Of a DNA stretch of 18,134 nucleotides, positions 1-6,864 are shown in pieces. The notes under the pieces are model-generated. The model saw only the letters and a list, made by a program, of their open reading frames with translations, was not told the origin of the DNA and did no database searches. The first letter of the stretch is position 1; every line of letters starts with the position of its first letter. The stretch spans positions 1-18,134 of the forward strand of contig QYQC01000103.1 of assembly GCA_007280315.1 (NCBI GenBank). The letters run 5' to 3'. The position numbers and the translations under genes are program-made. This DNA is from Betaproteobacteria bacterium (GTDB lineage: Bacteria > Pseudomonadota > Gammaproteobacteria > Burkholderiales > SG8-39).

Positions 1-916
1 CGCCTTGCTGCCGGGCGATGAACTCCTGGGTTCCATCGTAGCCGCGCAGCTGCAGGATGTAATTTCGAACCGCCGCTTCCAGCAGCACCGCCAGGTTGCG
101 CCCGGCGGCAACCGGAATGACGACCTCGCGCACGGGCAGGCCGAGGATAACCTCGGTGAGTTCGTGCAGCGGCAGACGTTCGGCCGGGGCGCCGCCGGTC
201 TGCCCCGGTTTATCCAGGTGGACGATCAGCTTGAGGTTCATTTTTGGCCGCACTGCGGTTTCACCGAAAATGATGCGAATATTGAGTACCCCCAGCCCCC
301 GTACCTCGAGAAAATCCTTCAGCAGCGGCGGACAGCGTCCTTCCAGCGTCTTGGATGCGATACGCGAAATCTCGACCACGTCGTCCGCCACCAGGCCGTG
401 GCCGCGGCTGATCAACTCCAGCGCGAGTTCACTCTTGCCGACGCCGGATTCTCCTGTGATCAGCACGCCCAGTCCGAGCACATCCATGAATACCCCATGC
501 CTCGAAGTCGAGTCGGCCAGGATCTTGCCGAGGTAACGGCGCAGGGTATCGATGACGGCGTCGGCTGCGGAGGCGGTGCACAGCACCGGCACGTTTTTTG
601 CCTCCGCCGACAGCAGCAGCGCCTCAGGACCGACCAGGCTGTCGGCAAGGATAATGGCGGCTGGCTCTGCTGCAAACAGATTGGCGATGACCTGGTCAGT
701 GGCGTCGCCGCTATAACCGTCGATGTAGGCAAGCTCGCGCTGGCCCAGAACTTGAATGCGATTGGGATGAATCAGGTTGAGATGGCCGACCAGCGCAGCG
801 GTATCGGCGCTGTCACGGCGCACCGGCAGCGCTTCGCCGCCGCGGCCGGTCACCCAGCCTAAGCCCAGCCTCGCGGCATTATCTTCATACAGCTGCGCGA
901 TGCTGGTCTGTAACAT
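1..916 (-). CDS. hprK: HPr kinase/phosphorylase (partial, C-terminus off left edge)
   Basis: Bifunctional cytoplasmic enzyme that phosphorylates and dephosphorylates HPr on a serine. In betaproteobacteria it belongs to the nitrogen-related PTS. About 305 residues are present and the frame is open at the left edge; family members have about 310-320, so only a few residues are missing. The N-terminal domain has the typical opening (SIAQLYEDN) and GHLNLIHPNRIQV. The kinase domain has a Walker A loop GESGVGKS at residues 155-162 with His140 fifteen residues before it, as in the family. The C-terminal signature LGLPVREVVIPVAAGRN is intact. I chose the ATG at 914-916 because it gives the family N-terminus; it overlaps the 3' end of ptsN by 32 bases, which suggests translational coupling. 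No clear ribosome binding site is seen. Identification is firm; the exact start is a little less so. Confidence 0.93.
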   Translation of the reverse strand, partial: MLQTSIAQLYEDNAARLGLGWVTGRGGEALPVRRDSADTAALVGHLNLIHPNRIQVLGQRELAYIDGYSGDATDQVIANLFAAEPAAIILADSLVGPEALLLSAEAKNVPVLCTASAADAVIDTLRRYLGKILADSTSRHGVFMDVLGLGVLITGESGVGKSELALELISRGHGLVADDVVEISRIASKTLEGRCPPLLKDFLEVRGLGVLNIRIIFGETAVRPKMNLKLIVHLDKPGQTGGAPAERLPLHELTEVILGLPVREVVIPVAAGRNLAVLLEAAVRNYILQLRGYDGTQEFIARQQG

Positions 917-1370
917 CGGGCTGCCAATTGCTGATGAGCTGGTGCAGGCCGCCGGCGTTATCGGTCTGGACCAGTCGCTCGCGCAAATCGGGATCGGAGA
1001 ACATCTGTGCCAATTCCGACAGGATTTGCAGATGCTGCTCGGTTGCCTGCTCCGGTACCAGCAGGACGAACAACAATTTGACCGGCTTGCCGTCGGGTGC
1101 GTCGAACGCTACCGGGACGCTAAGTCGTACGAAGGCGGCCACAGCTTCGCGCAATCCCTTGATTCGGCCATGCGGTATGGCTACGCCCTGCCCCAGGCCG
1201 GTCGAACCGAGACGTTCGCGCGCGAACAGGCTGTCGAACACCAGGCTGCGCGCAAGGCCCTGGTTGTTTTCGAAAATCAGGCCAGCCTGCTCGAACATCC
1301 GCTTCTTGCTGCTGACCTCGAGGTCGAGGACGATGTTCGAAGGCGGTAACAGTTTTGAGATGAGATTCAT
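885..1370 (-). CDS. ptsN: PTS IIA-like nitrogen-regulatory protein (EIIA-Ntr)
   Basis: Terminal phosphoryl acceptor of the nitrogen PTS (PtsP/PtsO/PtsN). It is a cytoplasmic regulator, linked in other proteobacteria to potassium and nitrogen physiology and to envelope stress, and it does not transport sugar here. The protein has 161 residues, normal for the family. The phosphorylatable histidine is His67 in GVAIPHGR, preceded by the typical ERLGSTGLGQG stretch. It lies between hpf and hprK, the usual order in betaproteobacteria, and its last codons overlap the start of hprK. The start ATG at 1370 gives the standard MNLISKLLPP N-terminus. A gap of about 94 bases separates it from hpf, in which I see no clear terminator or ribosome binding site. 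Confidence 0.95.
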   Translation of the reverse strand: MNLISKLLPPSNIVLDLEVSSKKRMFEQAGLIFENNQGLARSLVFDSLFARERLGSTGLGQGVAIPHGRIKGLREAVAAFVRLSVPVAFDAPDGKPVKLLFVLLVPEQATEQHLQILSELAQMFSDPDLRERLVQTDNAGGLHQLISNWQPDVTDQHRAAV

Positions 1371-1464
1371 GGCGCGAAATGATATGGGTGGCGGGCTTGC
1401 GGCAGTCAGGATCGGGCAGGCTGGGCCGGAAAGCGCGCCATTCTACCTCAATTCCAGACCCGGG

Positions 1465-1788
1465 TTATTCCTCGACCGCCTGGCGTTTGAGCGCGTCGTG
1501 GGGGTGGGCGTAGGCCTTTTTCTTGTGCTTGATGATCTGCCGGTCAAGCTTGTCCATCATCAGATCGATGGCAGCGTACAGATCCTCATCCTCGCTTTCG
1601 ACGTGAATATCCTTGCCTCGCATGTGAACGCTGACTTCCGCCTTCTGCCGAAGTTTCTGCACCGACAGAATGACACTGATCTCAATGACGTGATCGAAAT
1701 GGCGTTGGATCCGCTCCAGCTTGGACAGCACGTAATCGTGGATCGCCTGGGTGACTTCGACATGATGACCGCTGATCTGGACGTTCAT
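1465..1788 (-). CDS. hpf: Ribosome hibernation-promoting factor, short form
   Basis: Small protein that binds the 30S subunit and helps form inactive 100S ribosome dimers in slow growth or stationary phase. The 107-residue protein is the short HPF/YfiA type (S30AE domain). It starts MNVQISGHHVEVTQAIHDYV, has the basic KLRQKAEVSVHMRGKDIHVESED core, and ends in a His/Lys-rich helix (IIKHKKKAYAHPHD). It lacks the long C-terminal dimerisation domain of long HPF. A strong ribosome binding site, AAAGGAG, lies about 6 bases before the ATG. It sits just downstream of rpoN (18-base gap), the standard proteobacterial arrangement, and is probably co-transcribed with it. Confidence 0.95.
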   Translation of the reverse strand: MNVQISGHHVEVTQAIHDYVLSKLERIQRHFDHVIEISVILSVQKLRQKAEVSVHMRGKDIHVESEDEDLYAAIDLMMDKLDRQIIKHKKKAYAHPHDALKRQAVEE

Positions 1789-1806
1789 ACTGGACTCCTT
1801 TCAAAA

Positions 1807-3246
1807 TTACAACGACTTGCGCAGGCTGACCGGCGGGATGTGCAGGGATTCCCGGTATTTGGCGATAGTGCGTCGCGCGACTACGATGCCTTGTTCACCG
1901 AGAATCCGCGAGATCTTGTTGTCCGATAGCGGCTTCTTGCCGTCCTCGGCGCTGACCAGTTGCTTCAGTAGCGCGCGGATCGCCGTGGCCGAACAGGCGC
2001 CGCCGGTTTCCGTCGCCACATGGCTGCCGAAAAAATACTTCAGCTCGAAAATTCCGCGCGGTGTCGCCATGAATTTCTGCGTAGTCACACGCGATACCGT
2101 TGATTCGTGCAGTCCCAGGGTCTCGGCGATTTCGCGCAGCACTAATGGCCGCATCGCCACTTCGCCGTGGTCAAAGAAATGCCGTTGCTGTTCGACGATC
2201 GCCCGCCCTACGCGCAATATGGTGTCGAAGCGCTGTTGCACGTTCTTGATCAGCCAGCGCGCCTCCTGCAGTTGATTGGACATCTGACCGACGGCGGAAT
2301 GGTGTTTGTCCTGCAGGATTTCGGCATACATGCGGTTGATGCGCAGCTTCGGCATGGCGTCTGGGTTGAGACTGGTAACCCACGCGTTTTTCACCTTCCT
2401 GACGATGATATCCGGCACGATATAGCGCGTCTCGTTCGCCGCGTATTCAGAACCGGGATGGGGGTTCAGACTCTGGATCAGATGCTGTGCCTGGCGCAGG
2501 CTCTCGTCATCGCAATGAAGTTGCCGCTTGAGGCGCGCGAAATCGTGCGCGGCGAGCGCATCGAGGTTGTGGCGGACGATACCGACGGCGAGTTCGCGCG
2601 CGGCGGTGTTCTCGGGCAGGGCCATCAGCTGCAGTTCCAGGCATTCGGCCGGTGTACGCGCGCCGACGCCGGTGGGGTCCAGACTCTGCAGGTGACGCAG
2701 CGCAATGTGCAGCTCATCCAGCCCGACCCCCAATTCCTGCGGCAGCATTTCGGCGATTTCCTCCAGGCTTTGCGACAGGTATCCGCCTTCATCCAATGCC
2801 CCGATCAGTGCGGTGACCAGGCTTTTGTCACGCGCCGCGAGCTGGGTCAGCGCGAGCTGGCCCAGCAGATATTCGCCCAATGTGGGCGTGCAGGCGGCCA
2901 GTTGCGGATACTCCGCCTCTTCCCCGTCGTCGCGTCTGGCGCCGGCCGAAGGGGCATCGGTAAACCAGTCGATATCAGCCGCTTCACCGGAGGGCGCGGC
3001 GTCGTCGGCCGGCGCCTCACTGGCGCTGGCGGTGTAGACCTCATGCTCCGCGCCATTGTGCGGCGGGGCTGCAGGCTCCGCTTCCGCTTCCGCGTCATCG
3101 CGCTCCAGCAGCGGATTCTCCATCAGAAATTTCTCCAACTCCTGGTTCAGCTCCAGGGTGGACAGCTGTAACAGGCGGATGGATTGCTGCAACTGCGGCG
3201 TCAGGGTCAGCTGTTGCGACAGCTTGAGTTGCAGAGTTTGCTTCAT
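1807..3246 (-). CDS. rpoN: RNA polymerase sigma-54 factor
   Basis: Alternative sigma factor that recognises -24/-12 promoters and needs an AAA+ activator for open complex formation. The protein has 479 residues, normal length. Region I is the Gln/Leu-rich N-terminus (MKQTLQLKLSQQLTLTPQLQ and following) that contacts activator. An acidic variable region II lies near residues 50-115, followed by the core-binding region. A helix-turn-helix (ETLGLHESTVSRVTTQK) precedes the C-terminal RpoN box ARRTIAKYRE at residues 457-466, which reads the -24 element. Because this window also carries a good -24/-12 promoter before a pilin gene (9618-9633), the factor has a plausible local target. The ribosome binding site is poor, but the start matches the family. 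Confidence 0.97.
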   Translation of the reverse strand: MKQTLQLKLSQQLTLTPQLQQSIRLLQLSTLELNQELEKFLMENPLLERDDAEAEAEPAAPPHNGAEHEVYTASASEAPADDAAPSGEAADIDWFTDAPSAGARRDDGEEAEYPQLAACTPTLGEYLLGQLALTQLAARDKSLVTALIGALDEGGYLSQSLEEIAEMLPQELGVGLDELHIALRHLQSLDPTGVGARTPAECLELQLMALPENTAARELAVGIVRHNLDALAAHDFARLKRQLHCDDESLRQAQHLIQSLNPHPGSEYAANETRYIVPDIIVRKVKNAWVTSLNPDAMPKLRINRMYAEILQDKHHSAVGQMSNQLQEARWLIKNVQQRFDTILRVGRAIVEQQRHFFDHGEVAMRPLVLREIAETLGLHESTVSRVTTQKFMATPRGIFELKYFFGSHVATETGGACSATAIRALLKQLVSAEDGKKPLSDNKISRILGEQGIVVARRTIAKYRESLHIPPVSLRKSL

Positions 3247-3339
3247 CTTGGGCGGGAGGGAAGTCGCTGGGGCCTTTTAGCAATCACCACATGAGCGCGA
3301 CACGGGTAAATCGGGATGCAACGCAAGGCGCGTGGAGTG

Positions 3340-3360
3340 CCGTTTGGTGATTCCAAACGG
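3340..3360. other. Perfect hairpin between lptB and rpoN
   Basis: Inverted repeat CCGTTTGG / CCAAACGG with a five-base loop, nine bases past the lptB stop. The eight-pair stem is perfect, but no T-run follows on the minus strand, so it is not a canonical intrinsic terminator. It may attenuate read-through or stabilise the lptB 3' end. Role inferred only. Confidence 0.45.
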
Positions 3361-3368
3361 GTTTCCGG

Positions 3369-4091
3369 CTACATGCGGAAATGCTCCCCCAGATACACTC
3401 TTCTCACGCTTTCATTATAGACGATTTCATCCGGTTTGCCCTGAGCCAGAACTGATCCTTCGTTGATGATATAAGCGTGATCGCAGATACCCAGAGTCTC
3501 GCGCACATTGTGGTCGGTGATCAACACGCCGATTCCCCGTTGTTTCAGAAAGCCGATGATTTTCTGGATGTCGAGCACGGCGATCGGGTCGACGCCGGCA
3601 AACGGCTCGTCGAGCAGGATGAAGCTCGGACTGGCCGCAAGCGCGCGTGCGATTTCGACGCGGCGTCGCTCGCCGCCGGAGAGCGACAGCGCCGGATTGT
3701 TGCGCAGATGCGAGATATGCAGATCGCGCAGCAGTTGTTCCAGGCGCTCGTCGATTTCCGACTCTGACAGGTTCTGCAGCTCGAGCACAGCCTGCACGTT
3801 CTCCTGCACCGTCAGTTTTCTGAATACCGAGGTTTCCTGGGGCAAATAGGACAGGCCCAGCCGCGCGCGGCGGTGGATCGGGTATTTGCTGATGTCCGTT
3901 CCGTCCAGACTGATGCTGCCGCCGTCCAGTCGCAGCAATCCGACCATCATGTAAAAGCATGTGGTCTTGCCGGCGCCGTTTGGTCCGAGCAGGCCGACCA
4001 CCTCGCCGCTCTGTACTTCCAGCGATACGTCCTGCACCACGGTGCGGGACTTGTAGCGCTTTTTCAGATTGCTGGCTTTGAGCTGGCTCAT
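3369..4091 (-). CDS. lptB: LPS export ABC transporter ATP-binding protein LptB
   Basis: Cytoplasmic ATPase of the LptB2FGC complex that extracts lipopolysaccharide from the inner membrane and pushes it along the Lpt bridge. The 240-residue protein has all motor motifs: Walker A GPNGAGKTT (36-44), the Q-loop in YLPQE, signature LSGGE (137-141), Walker B FILLDE (158-163) followed by PFAGVDP, and the switch histidine His194 in TDHNV. It follows lptA with a five-base gap, in the usual lptC-lptA-lptB order. The permeases LptF and LptG are not in the window, as expected since they are normally encoded elsewhere. Confidence 0.97.
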   Translation of the reverse strand: MSQLKASNLKKRYKSRTVVQDVSLEVQSGEVVGLLGPNGAGKTTCFYMMVGLLRLDGGSISLDGTDISKYPIHRRARLGLSYLPQETSVFRKLTVQENVQAVLELQNLSESEIDERLEQLLRDLHISHLRNNPALSLSGGERRRVEIARALAASPSFILLDEPFAGVDPIAVLDIQKIIGFLKQRGIGVLITDHNVRETLGICDHAYIINEGSVLAQGKPDEIVYNESVRRVYLGEHFRM

Positions 4092-4096
4092 CGCCG

Positions 4097-4678
4097 CTAC
4101 CGCTTGGGCGCGTCGCGCGCGGGAACCTTGCCTGGTTCCTCGGTGGCGATGCGCGGCTGGATCACCGCATGCACTCTGCCGCCCGGCGTTTCGCCTGCGC
4201 TGCCTCCGGTACCGGGGCCGGCGCCGCCAGTAACGGTGAAAAATTCGGTGCGGGAATCGTAGGAGATATAGTTGCCGCGCACTTCGTCCGCGGGTTCGCG
4301 CTTGAGTCTTGCGCGATCGAAGAATTCCACCCGGTCCAGCTTGCCATCGTATTCGATTCGTGCGGCCTCGCCTTCGATATATTCGCTGGCGCCGTCGCGC
4401 CTTTGCCGAAAGGTCGCCGGATTGCCGATTGCGCTGCCGTACTGGTGGCCGTCCTTGTCCTGGCGCACGGTAACCTTGTCGGCGTGGATGCTGAGCGTTC
4501 CTTGCGTCATTACCACTTTGCCTTCGAATACGCTGACCTTTTGCACGTCGTCCACATGCATGCGATCGGACTCGAGGTTAATCGGCTTTCCCCGGTCGGC
4601 CCGTTCCGCGTGGGCGGGACCGGCCAGCAGGGCGAAACAGGCGCACAAGAGCAGGGTGCTGAAACTATTTTCCAGCAT
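4097..4678 (-). CDS. lptA: Periplasmic LPS transport protein LptA
   Basis: Periplasmic bridge protein that carries lipopolysaccharide between the inner-membrane LptC and the outer-membrane LptD. The 193-residue protein starts with a Sec signal peptide (hydrophobic LLLCACFALLAGPAHA, cleavage expected after Ala24). The OstA/LptA beta-jellyroll follows, with motifs such as PINLESDRMHVDD, VFEGKVVMTQGTLSIHADKV and EFFTVTGG. The C-terminal tail is Gly/Pro-rich and unstructured-looking (GGAGPGTGGSAGETPGG). The start overlaps the end of lptC by 14 bases. Confidence 0.92.
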   Translation of the reverse strand: MLENSFSTLLLCACFALLAGPAHAERADRGKPINLESDRMHVDDVQKVSVFEGKVVMTQGTLSIHADKVTVRQDKDGHQYGSAIGNPATFRQRRDGASEYIEGEAARIEYDGKLDRVEFFDRARLKREPADEVRGNYISYDSRTEFFTVTGGAGPGTGGSAGETPGGRVHAVIQPRIATEEPGKVPARDAPKR

Positions 4679-5249
4679 CGAATGTGCCCCTGACTTGCGA
4701 CAGCAGCGCGAAATTGCGCGTCTTGTTGTTGATTTCCATGCCGACCCCGGCGAGTCGGGAGCGGCCCTCGGTAATGATCACCGGCCTGTCGGTGCGCGCG
4801 AGATCGCGGTCGGGAACGATTTGCAGATACTCGGTCTGCACGCGCAGTTCGCTCCGCCCCTGGCCCGCCTCGCGCACCACCACAACGTTGCCGGAAAAAC
4901 TCGCCTCCTCGCCATTCCTGGAAATCAGTCCGCGGTCTGCGCGGATCACTATCGGGACGGCGTTTTCCAGGCGCTGCACCAGGCGCGGTGCCAAAATGTC
5001 GGTGCTGTCGTCATCGGGGTAATGCAGCATGCGCGCGGCGGACAGGTTGTATTCGGGTTTGCCGGAGGTGCCCATCTTGATCACGTTGAATTCCTCGGCG
5101 ACGAAATCCGGATCGTGGCGCGTCTTGCCCGACCGGTCGTAATCGGGCGACTGAACGGCGCGCTCCAGCCAAAGACTCGCTGCCGCCAGTGCCAACAGCA
5201 ACAGCAGCGGAAACAAATTGGATGTACGGCTGCGTCGCGCCGGACTCAT
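4665..5249 (-). CDS. lptC: LPS export protein LptC
   Basis: Bitopic inner-membrane protein that receives lipopolysaccharide from LptB2FG and hands it to LptA. With the start at 5249 it has 194 residues, the usual size. A short basic N-terminus (MSPARRSRTSN) leads into one membrane anchor, LFPLLLLLALAAASLWL. The periplasmic domain has the family pattern (DFVAEEFNVIKMGTSGKPEY, then LSAARMLHYPDDDSTDI). I prefer this start over an upstream in-frame one at 5309 because it makes a four-base ATGA overlap with the kdsC stop, as is typical here, and puts basic residues right before the membrane helix. Confidence 0.9.
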   Translation of the reverse strand: MSPARRSRTSNLFPLLLLLALAAASLWLERAVQSPDYDRSGKTRHDPDFVAEEFNVIKMGTSGKPEYNLSAARMLHYPDDDSTDILAPRLVQRLENAVPIVIRADRGLISRNGEEASFSGNVVVVREAGQGRSELRVQTEYLQIVPDRDLARTDRPVIITEGRSRLAGVGMEINNKTRNFALLSQVRGTFDAGK

Positions 5250-5797
5250 TGCAGATGCGCGCTGATGGCGCGTTCGAGCGCCCCCTGGGCGCGCAGGATG
5301 AATTCGCACACTTCGCGCACGGCGCCCCGCCCGCCTCGCGCGCGTGTCACGTAGTGCGCGCGGCTCGCCAGCGCCTCCGGCGCCGCAGGCACGGTCGCGG
5401 CAAAGCCACAGCGGGTAAACAGCGGCAGGTCGGGCAGGTCATCGCCCATGCAGCCGGACTGTTCCGGGGCGAGTCCGAGCTGTGTCAGCAGCGCAGCGTA
5501 GGCGGTACGCTTGTCCTCGGCCCCCTGAAACACATGCGCGATGCCGAGATTCGCCGCACGCAGTTCCACGGCCCTCGAGTTCCGGCCCGTGATCAGAGCG
5601 ACCTCTATCCCGGCTTGCCGCAGCATTTTTATCCCCTGGCCGTCCTGAATGTTGAATGCCTTCAGCTCCTCGCCGCGCTCGGAGTAATAAAGTGTGCCAT
5701 CGGTCAGCACGCCATCGACGTCGAAAATCATCAGTTTCAGTTTCCCGGCGCGTGCGAGCGCGCCATCCAGAGCCGCGTGCGTCGATGCGTCTGCCAT
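5246..5797 (-). CDS. kdsC: 3-deoxy-D-manno-octulosonate 8-phosphate phosphatase KdsC
   Basis: HAD-family phosphatase (C0 cap class, tetrameric in relatives) that releases KDO from KDO 8-phosphate. KDO is the sugar joining lipid A to the core. The 183-residue protein carries HAD motif I, FDVDGVLTDG, with nucleophile and acid Asp26 and Asp28. Motif II is ALITGRNS near residue 70. Motif III is a conserved lysine near residue 96 (EDKR), and motif IV is GDDLPD with Asp119 and Asp120. It lies seven bases or less from kdsD and overlaps lptC by four, so the three are almost certainly co-expressed. Confidence 0.95.
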   Translation of the reverse strand: MADASTHAALDGALARAGKLKLMIFDVDGVLTDGTLYYSERGEELKAFNIQDGQGIKMLRQAGIEVALITGRNSRAVELRAANLGIAHVFQGAEDKRTAYAALLTQLGLAPEQSGCMGDDLPDLPLFTRCGFAATVPAAPEALASRAHYVTRARGGRGAVREVCEFILRAQGALERAISAHLQ

Positions 5798-5803
5798 TGC
5801 GCT

Positions 5804-6808
5804 TCAGATTACCTTGGCGCGGAACAAGTCGTGCATGTTGAGTGCGCCGACAAGCCTGCCGTCGCCGTCTACGACCAGCAGCTGGTTGACTTTGCGCTGT
5901 TCCATGATCTGTACCGCTTCGACCGCCAGCTTGTCCGGGCCGATGGTCCGCGGACTGCGCGTCATGATGTCGACGATACGCGCGCGCCTGATGTCCTCGA
6001 CTTGCGCCAGCGTCCGGCGCAAATCGCCGTCGGTGAATACGCCGCTCACCCGTCCGGCTGCGTCGAGCACCGCCGTCATGCCCATGCGCTTCTTCGACAT
6101 TTCCAGCAATGCTTCGGAAAAGCCAACGCTCTCGGTCACCGCCGGAATGTCGTCGCCGCTGCGCATCACGTCGCGCACATGCGTCAGCAGACGCCGCCCA
6201 AGAGTGCCGCCGGGATGCGAACGCGCGAAGTCCTCGGCGCCGAACCCCTTTGCATCGAGCAGGGCGACCGCCAGCGCATCGCCCAGGGCCAGAGCCGCAG
6301 TGGTGCTGGCGGTGGGGGCTAGGTTCAGCGGACACGCCTCTTTGTCTACGCGCGCATCCAGATGCACGTCAGCTTGCCGCGCCAGCGTCGAATTGGCATT
6401 TCCGGTAATGGCAATCAAGTGCGCGCCCTGGCGCTTCAGCATGGGCAGGATGGTGAGCAGTTCTTCGGTTTCGCCGGAATTGGACAGCGCGATCAGCACG
6501 TCGTCGCGCGCGATCATGCCGATATCGCCGTGGCTCGCCTCGGCCGTATGCACGAAGTACGCCGGCGTGCCGGTGCTCGCCATGGTGGAAGCAATTTTTC
6601 GCGCGATATGGCCGGACTTGCCGATGCCGCTCACCACCACGCGGCCCTTGCAATTGAGCAGCAGCGCCACGGCGTCGAGAAAGCTCTGGCCCAGCCGCGC
6701 AGCGAGGCCCTGAATGGCCTCGGCTTCGATGGCGAGCACCTGTTTTGCCAGCTCCAGCGCGGTCTTGGACGGTAGGATTTTGTCCATGCGGGATGCTGCA
6801 GGTATCAT
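5804..6808 (-). CDS. kdsD: Arabinose-5-phosphate isomerase KdsD
   Basis: Interconverts ribulose 5-phosphate and arabinose 5-phosphate, the first dedicated step to KDO. The SIS sugar-isomerase domain covers roughly residues 45-190 (SGIGKSGHIARKIA, then ASTGTPAYFVHTAEASHGD and ALSNSGETEE). Two CBS domains follow, from about residue 215 to the end (MTAVLDAAGRVSGVFTDGDL and NQLLVVDGDGRLVGALNMHD). Full length is 334 residues from the ATG at 6808. An in-frame ATG at 6787 would give 327 residues, closer to relatives, and a TATACT box at 6816-6821 would place transcription start almost on the first ATG. The true start may therefore be 6787. Neither has a good ribosome binding site. Confidence 0.94.
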   Translation of the reverse strand: MIPAASRMDKILPSKTALELAKQVLAIEAEAIQGLAARLGQSFLDAVALLLNCKGRVVVSGIGKSGHIARKIASTMASTGTPAYFVHTAEASHGDIGMIARDDVLIALSNSGETEELLTILPMLKRQGAHLIAITGNANSTLARQADVHLDARVDKEACPLNLAPTASTTAALALGDALAVALLDAKGFGAEDFARSHPGGTLGRRLLTHVRDVMRSGDDIPAVTESVGFSEALLEMSKKRMGMTAVLDAAGRVSGVFTDGDLRRTLAQVEDIRRARIVDIMTRSPRTIGPDKLAVEAVQIMEQRKVNQLLVVDGDGRLVGALNMHDLFRAKVI

Positions 6809-6815
6809 AGGTCAA

Positions 6816-6821
6816 AGTATA
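6816..6821 (-). promoter_or_regulatory. Possible -10 box for the kdsD array
   Basis: TATACT on the minus strand in the 56-base divergent gap between kdsD and the antiporter, five of six bases matching the sigma-70 -10 consensus. No convincing -35 box is seen at 16-18 bases, so the call is tentative. It would drive the kdsD-to-hprK array. Confidence 0.35.
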
Positions 6822-6864
6822 GCAGAACCCCACCCACCTCCTTCCTTGCACTAGGCCCGGCCCG

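Noticed and set aside
2167..3171. 334-codon plus-strand frame opposite rpoN
   Set aside because: The opposite strand encodes a full-length sigma-54 with all conserved regions; this frame shows no motif or ribosome binding site.
885..3246. rpoN-hpf-ptsN-hprK cluster as a novel arrangement
   Set aside because: This order is the standard one in betaproteobacteria.
5189..6322. 377-codon plus-strand frame opposite kdsC and kdsD
   Set aside because: It spans two well-identified enzymes on the other strand and has a His/Arg/Gln-rich shadow composition.
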